Positions 46,260 to 55,656 are shown, counted from the first letter of the stretch. The stretch is 64,000 bases of DNA from Pseudomonas brassicacearum (GCF_000585995.1 NZ_CP007410.1:4243430-4307429); one strand, 5' to 3'. The notes: a model not told the origin generated them from the sequence alone. Made by a program: numbers and translations.

Positions 46260-47624
46260 ATGTCACAGTCCCGTACCCTGGATGTCGCGGCGCTTATAGA
46301 GGCGCGCAAACTGTCACGGTTCAACTACGTGGTGATTCTGGTTTCGGTATTGATCACCTTCCTCGATGGCTTCGACTTGCTGGTGCTTTCCCATACCGCC
46401 TCCTACATCGCCGATGAGGTCGGTCTGGACAAGATCCAACTGGGCGAAATTTTCTCCATCGGCCTGCTGGGCATGATGCTGGGCGGGTTCTTCTTCGGCT
46501 ACCTGGGTGATCGCATCGGACGGCGTCCCACCATTCTGTTCTCTACTTGCTCGTTCGGCCTGTTGACGTTGCTGTTTGTCATGGCCGACAGCTACGCATC
46601 GCTGATGGTCCTGCGTTTTTTCAACGGCTTCGCCCTGGGCGCCATGTTGCCGTTGTGCTGGGCCTTGAACATCGAGTTCGTCCCCAAGCGTTACCGCTCC
46701 ACGGTGGTGACCATCATCATGGTCGGGTTCAGCCTCGGCAGCGCGATGGCCGGCCCGCTGACGGTGTGGCTGGCGCCGCATATCGGTTGGCAGGGCGTGT
46801 TCGTGTTCGGCGGCGTGGTCACGCTGTTCGCCTGGGTGCTGTTGTTGTTCACCCTGCCCGAATCGGTGCGTTTCCTGGCCAGCAAGCGTAAGGCTCCGGA
46901 GAAAATCGCTGCGATTCTCAAGCGCATGGACCCGAACCTGGACGTACGCAGCACTGACCAATTCGTCCTGTTGGACGAGCCGGACATCGGTCGCCAGGCA
47001 TTTCGGGTCAGCCAGCTGTTCATCGGTCGCTTGAAATGGATCACGCCCATGATCTGGCTGGGCTACTCCGCCAGCTCCATGGCCATGTATTTCCTCGCTT
47101 CCTGGAGCCCGCTGGTCTACCAATACGCCGGATTTGATCGCGCGACAGCGTCGTGGGTCAGCTCGCTCGCATCGTTCAGCGGTGCGATGGCGGGCCTGGC
47201 GATGATGCGTTTCGTCGATACCCGTGGGCCGTACATGGTGATGATCTATCCGTTGCTGGCCTTGCCTTTCCTGCTGGTACTGGGCATCACCGGCATGCAA
47301 GGCACCGCGTTCCTGATGTTGAGCCTGGTCGGCGGCGTGTTCGTCAAAGGCTCTCACTATGGAATCCTCAGCATCGCCGGGGTGTTCTACCCCAGTGCCA
47401 TTCGCGCCAATGGCGCCGGCTGGGCCACCTCCATCGCCAAGATCGGCTCGATCCTCGGCCCATTGCTCGGCGCCTATGTACTCAACAGCGGCCTTCCGGT
47501 GGTCAAGAGTTTCCTGGTCCTGGCGATCTGCCCGGCCATGCTGGCGGCCTGCGCCTTCGTCATCGGCCACCTGACTCGCCGCCCTCCTGCGGCAGACCCG
47601 TTGCCCGCCCCGTCTCAAACCTGA
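46260..47624 (+). CDS. MFS carrier, aromatic acid:H+ symporter (AAHS) type, copy 1
   Basis: 454 residues, about 12 membrane spans. The AAHS signatures are LITFLDGFDLLVLSHTASYI in span 1 with the DGxD motif, FFFGYLGDRIGRRPTILFST, and RFFNGFALGAMLPLCWALNI. The family carries aromatic and some aliphatic carboxylates with protons. It is 82 bp after the oxidoreductase with aaagtgg ahead. Roughly 70 percent identical by eye to the carrier at 49018, with the porin between them. Confidence 0.9.
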   Translation: MSQSRTLDVAALIEARKLSRFNYVVILVSVLITFLDGFDLLVLSHTASYIADEVGLDKIQLGEIFSIGLLGMMLGGFFFGYLGDRIGRRPTILFSTCSFGLLTLLFVMADSYASLMVLRFFNGFALGAMLPLCWALNIEFVPKRYRSTVVTIIMVGFSLGSAMAGPLTVWLAPHIGWQGVFVFGGVVTLFAWVLLLFTLPESVRFLASKRKAPEKIAAILKRMDPNLDVRSTDQFVLLDEPDIGRQAFRVSQLFIGRLKWITPMIWLGYSASSMAMYFLASWSPLVYQYAGFDRATASWVSSLASFSGAMAGLAMMRFVDTRGPYMVMIYPLLALPFLLVLGITGMQGTAFLMLSLVGGVFVKGSHYGILSIAGVFYPSAIRANGAGWATSIAKIGSILGPLLGAYVLNSGLPVVKSFLVLAICPAMLAACAFVIGHLTRRPPAADPLPAPSQT

Positions 47625-47738
47625 GCACCTTCCTGCCGGCTTACAGCGCCTGACCCAGGCACCCCGTGTCGCGTCGCTATCGACGCGGTCAGGCAAAACT
47701 CGTCCTGAATAATCCTACTGATCCTGAGACCAATAAAA

Positions 47739-48968
47739 ATGAACAGGAACCTTCTCCTTGCCACCGCCCTGACGCTCTGTGGCCCAGTCACCTGCGCCCA
47801 TGCGGACTTCATCAAAGACAGCAGCGCGACCCTGACGACGCGCAACTTTTACTTGAATCGCGACTTCCGCCAGAGCGACGCGCCTCAGGCCAAGGCCGAG
47901 GAATGGACCCAAGGCTTTATCGCCGAATTTCAATCCGGCTACACCGACGGCACGGTGGGCTTCGGCCTCGATGCCCTGGGTGAACTGGGTATCAAGCTCG
48001 ACTCCGGCGCGGGCCGTCGTGGCAGTGGGCTATTGCCTTATGGCCCCGACAGCCATCAACCGGTGGACGACTACAGCGAACTGGGGCTGACCGCAAAAAT
48101 GCGCCTGTCCAAGACCCAGCTCAAGGTCGGCACGCTGATGCCGATTCATCCGCTGGCGTATTACAGCGATACCCGACTGCTGCCCTCCACCTTCACCGGT
48201 GCCTACCTGACGTCCGGCGAGCTCGACAACTTGACCGTCACCGCAGCCAGACTGACCAAAGCCAATGGCCGCGACTCATCCAGCAACGACGACGTCAGTT
48301 ATGCCGGCCAAAGCAGCGATCACTTGGACCTGCTCGGCGGCGATTACACCGTCGGCAAGCAGTTGACCCTGCGTTACCACTACGGTGAGCTGCAAGACAT
48401 CTACCGTCAGCAGTTCGCCGGCCTGATCCATGTATTGCCCTTGGGGGAAGGCGTGAGCCTGCGCTCCGACCTGCGCTACGTCGACAGCGACGATGTCGGT
48501 GTTGGAAAAGCCGGGAGGATCGATAACCGCAACTTCAACGGCATGTTCACCCTGACCGTCGGGGCCCAGCGCTTCTCTGCGGCGTTCCAGCGCCTGTCGG
48601 GCGAGAGCGTGTTTCCAGTCATCGATACCGGTACGCCCTATGTGGCGAACCTGGTCACCTACAACTCGTTCACCAAAGCCAACGAAAAGTCCTGGCAGTT
48701 GCGCTACGAATATGACTTCGCTGCGCTCGGCGTGCCCGGCCTGACGTTCATGACCCGTTACGTGAAAGGCAGCGATATCCATACGCGCACGGTCAGCGAC
48801 GGCAGTGAGTGGGAGCGTGACACCGACCTGGCTTACGTCTTCCAAAGCGGTGCCTTGGAAGGCCTGAACGTGCGTTGGCGTAACCTCACCTTCCGCTCCG
48901 GGAATGGCCTGACCCAGCGACTCGATGAGAACCGCCTGATCGTGGCTTACACCTGGAAACTGTGGTGA
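47739..48968 (+). CDS. OprD-family outer-membrane porin
   Basis: 409 residues with a signal peptide (NLLLATALTLCGPVTCAHA). OprD marks include DSSATLTTRNFYLNRDFRQS then EEWTQGFIAEFQSGYTDGTV, GFGLDALGELGIKLDSG, and the strand-rich end LNVRWRNLTFRSGNGLTQRL with DENRLIVAYTWKLW. OprD porins are substrate-selective for carboxylates and amino acids. Placed between two carriers of the same operon, it should admit the same compound. Confidence 0.92.
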   Translation: MNRNLLLATALTLCGPVTCAHADFIKDSSATLTTRNFYLNRDFRQSDAPQAKAEEWTQGFIAEFQSGYTDGTVGFGLDALGELGIKLDSGAGRRGSGLLPYGPDSHQPVDDYSELGLTAKMRLSKTQLKVGTLMPIHPLAYYSDTRLLPSTFTGAYLTSGELDNLTVTAARLTKANGRDSSSNDDVSYAGQSSDHLDLLGGDYTVGKQLTLRYHYGELQDIYRQQFAGLIHVLPLGEGVSLRSDLRYVDSDDVGVGKAGRIDNRNFNGMFTLTVGAQRFSAAFQRLSGESVFPVIDTGTPYVANLVTYNSFTKANEKSWQLRYEYDFAALGVPGLTFMTRYVKGSDIHTRTVSDGSEWERDTDLAYVFQSGALEGLNVRWRNLTFRSGNGLTQRLDENRLIVAYTWKLW

Positions 48969-49017
48969 GCCCCGCCCACCGGAACCCGCTCGCATACGTC
49001 TTACCGGGAGAACACTT

Positions 49018-50379
49018 ATGACGTCGTCACGCGCCATTGATGTCGCCGCCCTGATCGAGGGGCGCAAGCTGTCGGGCTTCAACTATCTGATCATCTGCGT
49101 GTCGGTGTTGATAACCTTCCTCGATGGTTTCGACTTGTTGATGCTGTCCCATACCGCCGCCTATATGGCCGAGGAAATCGGCCTGGACAAACTGCAACTG
49201 GGCAACATTTTTTCCATCGGATTGTTCGGCATGATGCTGGGCGGGTTCTTTTTCGGTTATCTCGGCGACCGGATCGGCCGCCGTCCGACCATCATTCTGT
49301 CCACCAGCGCCTTTGGTGTGCTGACGCTGCTGTTCACCTTTGCCGACAGCTACGCCTCGCTGCTGGTACTGCGTTTCCTCAACGGTTTTGCCTTGGGTGC
49401 CATGCTGCCGCTGTGCTGGGCACTGAATATCGAATTCGTGCCCAAGCGCTACCGTGCCAGCGTGATCACTATCATCATGGTCGGCTTCAGCCTGGGGGGC
49501 GCGGCAGCCGGTCCACTGACCGTATGGCTCGCCCCGCAGTACGGCTGGGCCAGTGTGTTCGTGCTGGGCGGCATCGCCACGCTGCTCTCCAGCGTCCTGT
49601 TGTTTTTCACCCTGCCGGAGTCGGTACGGTTCCTGGTGAGCAAACAGAAACAACCGCAAACCGTGGTGGGCATCCTCAAGCTCCTGGATCCCGGCATCGA
49701 TGTGCGCGCCGGGGACCGCTATTTTCTCGCCGATGAAATCGACATTGGCCGCCAGCCATTTCGGGTCGGGCAACTGTTCATCGGCAAACTGAAATGGATC
49801 ACGCCCATGATCTGGATCGGCTTTGGCGCAAGCTCCATGGCCATGTATTTCCTCGCGTCATGGAGCCCTCTGGTGTATCAGTATGCGGGCTTCGACCGGG
49901 CTACTGCGTCCTGGGTAAGCTCCTTCGCGTCCTTCAGCGGCGCCATGGCCGGGCTGGTGCTGATGCGAGTGGTCGACACCCGGGGGCCCTATGCGGTGAT
50001 GATCTACCCCCTGCTCTCATTACCCTTCCTGCTGGCGCTGGGCATTGGCGACCTGCAGGGTAACGCCTTCATTGCGCTGAGCATGGTCGGCGCCATTTTC
50101 GTCAAGGGCAGTCACTACGGCATCACCAGCATCGCCGGGATTTTCTACCCCAGTGCCATTCGCGGCAACGGCGCCGGATGGGCAGCCTCCATGGGCAAGT
50201 TTGGCTCGGTATGCGGGCCGCTGCTCGGTGCTCATGTGCTCAACAGCGGCATGCCTGTCGTGAAGAGCTTCGCGGTATTGGCTCTGTGTCCGGCGGTGCT
50301 TGCCGTGTGCGCCTACACCGTGGCGCGCATCGATAGGCGCTCGTCCATGAAAGCCGAGGCAAGCTCCTGCACAACCTAG
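49018..50379 (+). CDS. MFS carrier, AAHS type, copy 2
   Basis: 453 residues, closely related to the carrier at 46260 along its whole length (DVAALIE then LITFLDGFDLLMLSHTAAYM, FSGAMAGLVLMRVVDTRGPY). The two differ most in the central loop (about 220-245) and at the C-terminus. It is a tandem duplicate with a porin gene inserted between, suggesting either two related substrates or paired import and export. A gggagaa ribosome site precedes the ATG. It appears to be the last gene of the operon. Confidence 0.9.
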   Translation: MTSSRAIDVAALIEGRKLSGFNYLIICVSVLITFLDGFDLLMLSHTAAYMAEEIGLDKLQLGNIFSIGLFGMMLGGFFFGYLGDRIGRRPTIILSTSAFGVLTLLFTFADSYASLLVLRFLNGFALGAMLPLCWALNIEFVPKRYRASVITIIMVGFSLGGAAAGPLTVWLAPQYGWASVFVLGGIATLLSSVLLFFTLPESVRFLVSKQKQPQTVVGILKLLDPGIDVRAGDRYFLADEIDIGRQPFRVGQLFIGKLKWITPMIWIGFGASSMAMYFLASWSPLVYQYAGFDRATASWVSSFASFSGAMAGLVLMRVVDTRGPYAVMIYPLLSLPFLLALGIGDLQGNAFIALSMVGAIFVKGSHYGITSIAGIFYPSAIRGNGAGWAASMGKFGSVCGPLLGAHVLNSGMPVVKSFAVLALCPAVLAVCAYTVARIDRRSSMKAEASSCTT

Positions 50380-50841
50380 AAGTACAACTCAGCAAGGTAC
50401 AAAGAAAGCACTTCAAGTCACTCGTCTTTGCTTTACGTCTGACGGAGTTTCTCCCTCAACGATTCAGCGCCGTTTTAGCGCGTTGCTGAGAGGAAGAGCC
50501 AGAGGTGTAAATACGGCTATTTGAGGTCTCGCTGCCTGAGCGATTAAGAGATTTGCGCGAAGATATCTTCGACGCCGGCTTTGCTCGCTCTGAAGATGTT
50601 GGAGGCCCAGGCTGTATGACAAACACCTTTGATCGTTGCCATGGCCGCGCGTAGCCCGATTTTGGCCTTGCGGCGAACTCCACTGGCAGAAGCATTGAGG
50701 TAGGCGATGGTCGCTGCAACCCATTTAATCGAAGCGCTTTGAGGTTCGCATAACGCTAGTCCTATTTACAGTTGAAATCGACATGAGGCACGGGCTATGT
50801 CGCCGATGATCCGGGTTGTCCGCATCACCGGCGATTGGCTT
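50380..50841. other. Gap after the operon, unrecognised frame only
   Basis: A leftward reading of about 50725-50545 gives SIKWVAATIAYLNASASGVR then KAKIGLRAAMATIKGVCHTA. It looks like a helical protein fragment, but I cannot place it and it has no clear start. No terminator stands out after the last carrier gene. Confidence 0.35.
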
Positions 50842-51915
50842 TTATTGTCCGTTTTTAACCCGACTCCAAACACGCGTGCGCAGCCGGTCGGTCTCCAGCG
50901 GCATCGCTTCCAGCACGAAGAGTTTCTTCATCACGCTTTCAGGCGGGTACACCATTGGGTCGTTGAGAATGGCCTTGTCGACCATGCCCTCAGCGGCAGC
51001 GTTGCCGTTGGCATAGTGCACGTGGTTGCTGATGTCAGCCATGACGTGGGGGTCCAGCAGGTAGTTCAGAAACGCGTAACCGGCCGCTTCATTCGGAGCA
51101 TCGGCGGGCATGGCGACCATGTCGAACCACATCGGTGAGCCTTCCTTGGGGATGGCGTAAGCAATCTGCTGGCCATTGCCGGCCTCATTGGCTCTGGCGG
51201 CTGCCTGCATCACGTCGCCAGAAAACCCCACGACCAGGCATACGTCACCCGTTGCAAGATCGCTTGTGTACTTGGAGTTGTGGAAGTAATTCACATAGGG
51301 CCGCACTTTGAGTAGCAGGGCCTGGGCCTTCTCGTAGTCGGCCTTGTCCTTGCTGTGATGCGCAAGCCCCAGGTAGTTCAAGGCGATGGGAAGGATCTCG
51401 GGGCCGTTGTCGAGCATGGCTACGCCGCATCGGGCGAGTTTTTTCATGTTCTCCGGCTTGAACACGATGTCCCATGAGTCTATCGGTACATCGCCCAGGA
51501 CTGCCTTGACCTTGGCCACGTTGTAGCCGATGCCGGTGCTGCCCCATAGGTAGGGAAAACCGTATCGGTTGCCCGGATCGTTGGCCTCCAGAACCTTCAT
51601 CAGCGTCGGGTTGAGGCTCTGCCAGTTCGGCAGTTTGCTGCGGTCCAGCGGTTTCAGCGCACCGGCCTTGATCTGCCGGGCCATGAAGTGGTTGGAGGGA
51701 AACACCACGTCATACCCGGAACGGCCGGCCATCAGTTTGGCGTCGAGGACCTCGTTGCTGTCGTACACATCATACTGAGTCGGGTGCCCGGTATGGCTGG
51801 TAAAGTTTTGCAGGGTATCTGGGGCAATGTAACTGCTCCAGTTGTAGATCCTGACGGTGTCTGCCGCCTGAGCGGTGGACGCGATCAACAGTAGCGGAAC
51901 GATCGACTTCAACAT
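50842..51915 (-). CDS. Polyamine-type periplasmic binding protein (PotF/SpuD-like)
   Basis: 357 residues from the ATG at 51915 (gagg ahead), with a signal peptide (LKSIVPLLLIASTAQA). The start of the mature protein, ADTVRIYNWSSYIAPDTLQN, and the strand YDVVFPSNHFMARQIKAGAL are classic PotF/SpuD features, as are WGSTGIGYNVAKV and CLVVGFSGDVMQAAARA. It binds putrescine, spermidine or a similar amine. No ABC permease or ATPase genes are beside it, so it works with a transporter encoded elsewhere or as a sensor. Confidence 0.92.
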   Translation of the reverse strand: MLKSIVPLLLIASTAQAADTVRIYNWSSYIAPDTLQNFTSHTGHPTQYDVYDSNEVLDAKLMAGRSGYDVVFPSNHFMARQIKAGALKPLDRSKLPNWQSLNPTLMKVLEANDPGNRYGFPYLWGSTGIGYNVAKVKAVLGDVPIDSWDIVFKPENMKKLARCGVAMLDNGPEILPIALNYLGLAHHSKDKADYEKAQALLLKVRPYVNYFHNSKYTSDLATGDVCLVVGFSGDVMQAAARANEAGNGQQIAYAIPKEGSPMWFDMVAMPADAPNEAAGYAFLNYLLDPHVMADISNHVHYANGNAAAEGMVDKAILNDPMVYPPESVMKKLFVLEAMPLETDRLRTRVWSRVKNGQ

Positions 51916-51959
51916 ACGAGACCTCAACCTTTGTTCTTTACGTTATGGGTGAAGGCAGT

Positions 51960-52301
51960 TCAGAAAATCAGCACGTAGCTTTTGCGAACGGTTTCTTGTA
52001 TATCCCAGACTCCCGTGGTGTTCGCAGGCAACATCAATGCGTCGCCGGCCTGGATATGAAGGATCTCACCGCCATCCGGGGTGAAGGTGCAGCGCCCCTG
52101 GATGAAATGGCAGAACTCCTGTTGCACGATCTGGCGCCGCCAGCGGCCGGGGGTGCATTCCCACACCCCGGCTTCGACGCCGTCATCGCGCTCAACGCTT
52201 GTCGTGGCAACCTGTGAAACCGGCTCACCCAGCGGTATACCGACAGCGCCCGATTCCACGAGAGACAAGCGTGGGGTGTCGCGAAAATGATCGATCTTCA
52301 T
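51960..52301 (-). CDS. Small cupin protein (DUF861-type)
   Basis: 113 residues starting MKIDHFRDTPRLSLVESGAV. The cupin strands (GVWECTPGRWRRQIVQQEFC then HFIQGRCTFTPDGGEILHIQ and AGDALMLPANTTGVWDIQET) match the DUF861 group, which is often next to amine or ureide catabolic genes. The start overlaps the upstream oxidase stop (ATGA). A substrate-binding or enzyme-accessory role is inferred. Confidence 0.85.
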   Translation of the reverse strand: MKIDHFRDTPRLSLVESGAVGIPLGEPVSQVATTSVERDDGVEAGVWECTPGRWRRQIVQQEFCHFIQGRCTFTPDGGEILHIQAGDALMLPANTTGVWDIQETVRKSYVLIF

Positions 52302-53734
52302 GGGAACGGCTCCTTGGACTTCATCAGACGTTCCATGCAACCCGCCAGGCCCTCGGCCATCCGGCGACGCCAGCGCGGTACATGGAGGTTGGCCAGTATC
52401 CGATCCTCGTGAACAAAGCTCTGGATAATGGCGTTGTAACCCAGCCAGCGCAGGGGCTCTGGCTCCCAGCGCGGCAACGAGGCCAGCGGACGGTCGGACC
52501 ACACCCAAGGCTGGCGGGTCAGTTCGTTGTCCTGACCAAGAATCAGCGCGGCCACGGTGCGACCACCCAGGTTGCTGGCGCCTACGCCTTCGCCGCCATA
52601 GCCACCGGCGAGTGCAATTTTCTGGCGGCGGTCGGCCAGCATGTGCGGGTGAAAGCGCCGCGCGACGCCCAAGTTGCCGCCCCAGGCATGAGTCAGACGA
52701 ACATTGCGCAAAATCGGGAATAGTTCGCTAAACAAGTACTGACGCAACTCACGTTCGGCCTGACTGAGGTTGAAGTCACTGCGCAGGCGACCTCCAAAGC
52801 GATAGCCACCGCGGGCACCAAATACCAAGCGGTCATCGCGGCTGCGCTGACCGTAGGTGACCTGTCGGCTGTTTTCGCTGAAAGCCTGGCCACGGCTAAG
52901 TCCAATTTCGGCCCACACATCGGCCGGGAGCGGCTCAGTTGCAACGATCAGGCTCTGGGCGGCCAGTTGATATTTGTTTAACGGGGGCAAGGCACTGGCA
53001 TATCCCTCGACTGCCGGCACCACCCAATCGGCGCTCACCCGACCGTGCTCGGTTCGAACTTGGCCTGCCGTCCAGTCGAGCACAGCGCTTTGCTCGAAAA
53101 TCCGCACACCCATGCGTTCCACGACATCGGCTAGCCCCCGTACCAACCGGGCAGGTTGAAGGGTCGCGCAGTGAGGTGAATACAGGGCGCCGTACGCCTG
53201 GGCCACATTCAATTGTTCGCACAAGGCCTGAGCGCTCAACCAGCGATAATCGTCCTCACCCAGGCCTTGGGCACGGGCGGCAGCGAGTTGTTCGCGCAGG
53301 CGCCGTTCTTGCTCGGGATACCGCGCCGCGCAGTACAGCACGCCACCTTTACGCAGTTCGCAATCGATGCTTTCGACGTGGCACACCCGCGCCACTTCAT
53401 CGGGGATTCCGTGCAGCAGTTGATATCCTGCATGACGTTGGGCGGCGGGCAAGGGCCCCAGGAGTCGGTCTTCGCCGAGCAGATTCCCCATCAACCAGCC
53501 GCCATTGCGGCCGGAGGCGCCGAAACCGGCAATCTGTGCTTCAACTATGACGATATCCAGGTGCGGTGCTTGCTGCTTGAGGTAATAGGCCGTCCAAAGG
53601 CCGCTGTAGCCGGCACCGATGATCACCACATCGGCTCGCAGATCCTGATGCAACGTCGGACGCGGCGTCAGCGCCTCGTCGACTTGCTCCATCCACAAAC
53701 TCACACCACCCCAACCAGCCATTACCTGCTCCAT
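52298..53734 (-). CDS. FAD-dependent amine oxidase (PuuB/DAO-family)
   Basis: 478 residues. The FAD motif lies in ADVVIIGAGYSGLWTAYYLK, with the flavin-contact segment FGASGRNGGWLMGNLLG typical of gamma-glutamylputrescine oxidase and related amine oxidases, and GGYGGEGVGASNLGGRTVAA near the C-terminus. A nearer ATG at 53722 has ggagcaggta ahead and may be the true start. With the polyamine-binding protein and cupin it makes a three-gene operon for use of an amine as carbon or nitrogen source. Confidence 0.9.
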   Translation of the reverse strand: MEQVMAGWGGVSLWMEQVDEALTPRPTLHQDLRADVVIIGAGYSGLWTAYYLKQQAPHLDIVIVEAQIAGFGASGRNGGWLMGNLLGEDRLLGPLPAAQRHAGYQLLHGIPDEVARVCHVESIDCELRKGGVLYCAARYPEQERRLREQLAAARAQGLGEDDYRWLSAQALCEQLNVAQAYGALYSPHCATLQPARLVRGLADVVERMGVRIFEQSAVLDWTAGQVRTEHGRVSADWVVPAVEGYASALPPLNKYQLAAQSLIVATEPLPADVWAEIGLSRGQAFSENSRQVTYGQRSRDDRLVFGARGGYRFGGRLRSDFNLSQAERELRQYLFSELFPILRNVRLTHAWGGNLGVARRFHPHMLADRRQKIALAGGYGGEGVGASNLGGRTVAALILGQDNELTRQPWVWSDRPLASLPRWEPEPLRWLGYNAIIQSFVHEDRILANLHVPRWRRRMAEGLAGCMERLMKSKEPFP

Positions 53735-53779
53735 CGTTTGATTGCCGACAGAGCTTAATGCGCAGCGAAGGGGCCTGTG

Positions 53780-54580
53780 TTATCTGCGGGTACGCGCGCA
53801 ATTGGCCTTCAACCAGGCTTTTGGTGTGCAGCCGGTATGGCAGCGGAAAGCCTTGTAGAACGCAGAGGTGGAATTGAATCCGGCAGCCACTGCGAGGGCA
53901 TCGATGGGTGCGTTTTCGTCGTAACTGGCGAGGCGTTCAAGGAGGTAGGCCAAGCGAGCCTGAGTCACGTAGCGATAGAAGCTTTGCCCGAGCACTTGAT
54001 TCAATAAGTAAGACAACTGATTACGGCTGTACCCGGTGGCGCTGGCGATCCGTGCAAGATCCAGGTCAGGGTCCAGGAATGGCTGCTGGCGGGTAAAGTA
54101 ATCAGCCAAGTCTCGCGCCATGAAGCTCAACTGGCGCGCCGATAGCCCTAGCTTACTGATGGCGGGGGCGCGACGCCCGGCGTGCGGCTCGCCGTCGCGC
54201 ACGAGTGACGCGTATTCGTTGACACGCAGGATCTGACCCTCACATACGATGATCGCTTCGCTGGTGCGAAAGACCACCCGCTCGCCACTGCCCTTCAGAG
54301 CGGTCTGGTACTGGATGAATGCCGTGCAGCCGTCAGCGCGGATGCGGTCATTGTGCTCAAGATATTCATCGGGATGGCGCGGCAATGTGCCAGTGATGTA
54401 GGCGCGCAGCTCGGTCAGGCCCATGCTGCGATTCTGGAAAAAATCGTTGTACTGCACATGCGGGTGATAGAGCGCGAGTATCGCCTCCAGGTCGCGGTGC
54501 TTCCAGGCCATGTGATAGCGCAGCACCACCTCGAGGGTGAGCTTCGTCTGTTCGGCGGTATCTGACGGGACGAGGAGCAT
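53780..54580 (-). CDS. AraC-type regulator with SnoaL/NTF2-like sensor domain
   Basis: 266 residues from the ATG at 54580 (GTG at 54610 is an alternative). The first 130 residues form a SnoaL-like fold (LEVVLRYHMAWKHRDLEAIL then ALYHPHVQYNDFFQ), and the last 100 an AraC DNA-binding domain (DLDLARIASATGYSRNQLSY then LAVAAGFNSTSAFYKAFRCH). A SnoaL-type pocket as the sensing part of an AraC regulator is uncommon. It lies just upstream of the amine operon in the same direction and is its likely regulator. Confidence 0.87.
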   Translation of the reverse strand: MLLVPSDTAEQTKLTLEVVLRYHMAWKHRDLEAILALYHPHVQYNDFFQNRSMGLTELRAYITGTLPRHPDEYLEHNDRIRADGCTAFIQYQTALKGSGERVVFRTSEAIIVCEGQILRVNEYASLVRDGEPHAGRRAPAISKLGLSARQLSFMARDLADYFTRQQPFLDPDLDLARIASATGYSRNQLSYLLNQVLGQSFYRYVTQARLAYLLERLASYDENAPIDALAVAAGFNSTSAFYKAFRCHTGCTPKAWLKANCARTRR

Positions 54581-54684
54581 GGGTTGACGGGCCTTATGAC
54601 TGGGCGGCACCAGTCTAGTCCTTGAGTGGTTGAGCGAACAAACTCAGGCACGCCCAGGCGCACATGATTGAGCGAGCGGAGCCT

Positions 54685-55578
54685 CTAGCTGCCTGTGGCT
54701 CTGCCATGCTTGCCACCCAGCACCAACGCAACGCCGCCCAGTACAGCAATGGATGCCAACACCATCCTTACGCTCAGGCTTTCCCCCAGAAAAACGATGC
54801 CCGCCAGCGAAGCCAGGATGGGCACGCTCAGCTGCACCGTCGCGGCTTGAAACGCTGCCAAATGACGCACCGCGACGTACCAGACCGCGTAGCCGACGCC
54901 TGACGCCAGCGCGCCGGAAAGAACCGCATAAAGTATCCCCTGCGGATCCCAACGCAGCGCAGAGAGAAACGGCAAGCTTGCCATCAAGACCAGGGGAATC
55001 GAGCGCAAGAAGTTGTCGGTTGTGGTGGCCAGCGGATCGGCGACAGTTTTGCCAAGCAGTGAGTAGATCCCCCATGCCACCCCCGATAACAGCATCGTGA
55101 GTGCGCTAACGGGGTCAGGTGCTGCGGCACCTGGAAGCAGCAGGCTAACCAAGCCAACAATCGCCAGCACAAACCCAACGACTGCCAACGTGTGCATCCG
55201 CTCGCCTTTGAACACGCCGTACAGAACCATGCTCAGTTGAACCGCGCCAAACAACAGCAGCGCCCCCGTCCCGGTCTCCAAATGACGGTACGCGAAAGAA
55301 AAAGCAAAGACGTAAACGAACAAGGCTGCGGCGCCCTGCCAACTGCCTTTGCCTATGGTTGAGGTCCGCCTCAAGGCACACAACAGCCATAAAACCGATG
55401 CCCCGCTGGCCAGCCGGACCACGCTGAAACTCGCGGCATCGATGTTGGTGTGCTTAAGCGCCAGGCGGCACAGCAGCGAGTTCGCGGCAAAGGCGAGCAT
55501 GGCGAAACAGATCATCGCGATCAATCTTGCCGAAGCTGACGAGCTGGACGCCTTCGTTACGGGGTTGCTTATTGTCAT
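54685..55578 (-). CDS. EamA/DMT-family exporter
   Basis: 297 residues from the ATG at 55578 with about 10 membrane spans in two EamA repeats (SLLCRLALKHTNIDAASFSV then RLASGASVLW, and SGVAWGIYSLLGKTVADPLA then LRSIPLVLMASLPF). DMT exporters release metabolites from the cell. It is divergent from the tetR gene, with the operator core accgatcggt in the gap, so it should be under TetR control. Confidence 0.88.
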   Translation of the reverse strand: MTISNPVTKASSSSASARLIAMICFAMLAFAANSLLCRLALKHTNIDAASFSVVRLASGASVLWLLCALRRTSTIGKGSWQGAAALFVYVFAFSFAYRHLETGTGALLLFGAVQLSMVLYGVFKGERMHTLAVVGFVLAIVGLVSLLLPGAAAPDPVSALTMLLSGVAWGIYSLLGKTVADPLATTTDNFLRSIPLVLMASLPFLSALRWDPQGILYAVLSGALASGVGYAVWYVAVRHLAAFQAATVQLSVPILASLAGIVFLGESLSVRMVLASIAVLGGVALVLGGKHGRATGS

Positions 55579-55656
55579 GGTCGATCCCAATGCCTAGGCA
55601 GGCTCTCAGAACTCTTGACGCCACCGCGCCCTTAAAAACACGTTAAACGCCTCTGT

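Noticed and set aside
44879..47696. Very long leftward open frames (44879-46324 and 46314-47696)
   Set aside because: They are antisense shadows of the FAD oxidoreductase and the MFS carrier in GC-rich DNA. Their products are low-complexity, His/Gln/Arg-rich and match no fold.
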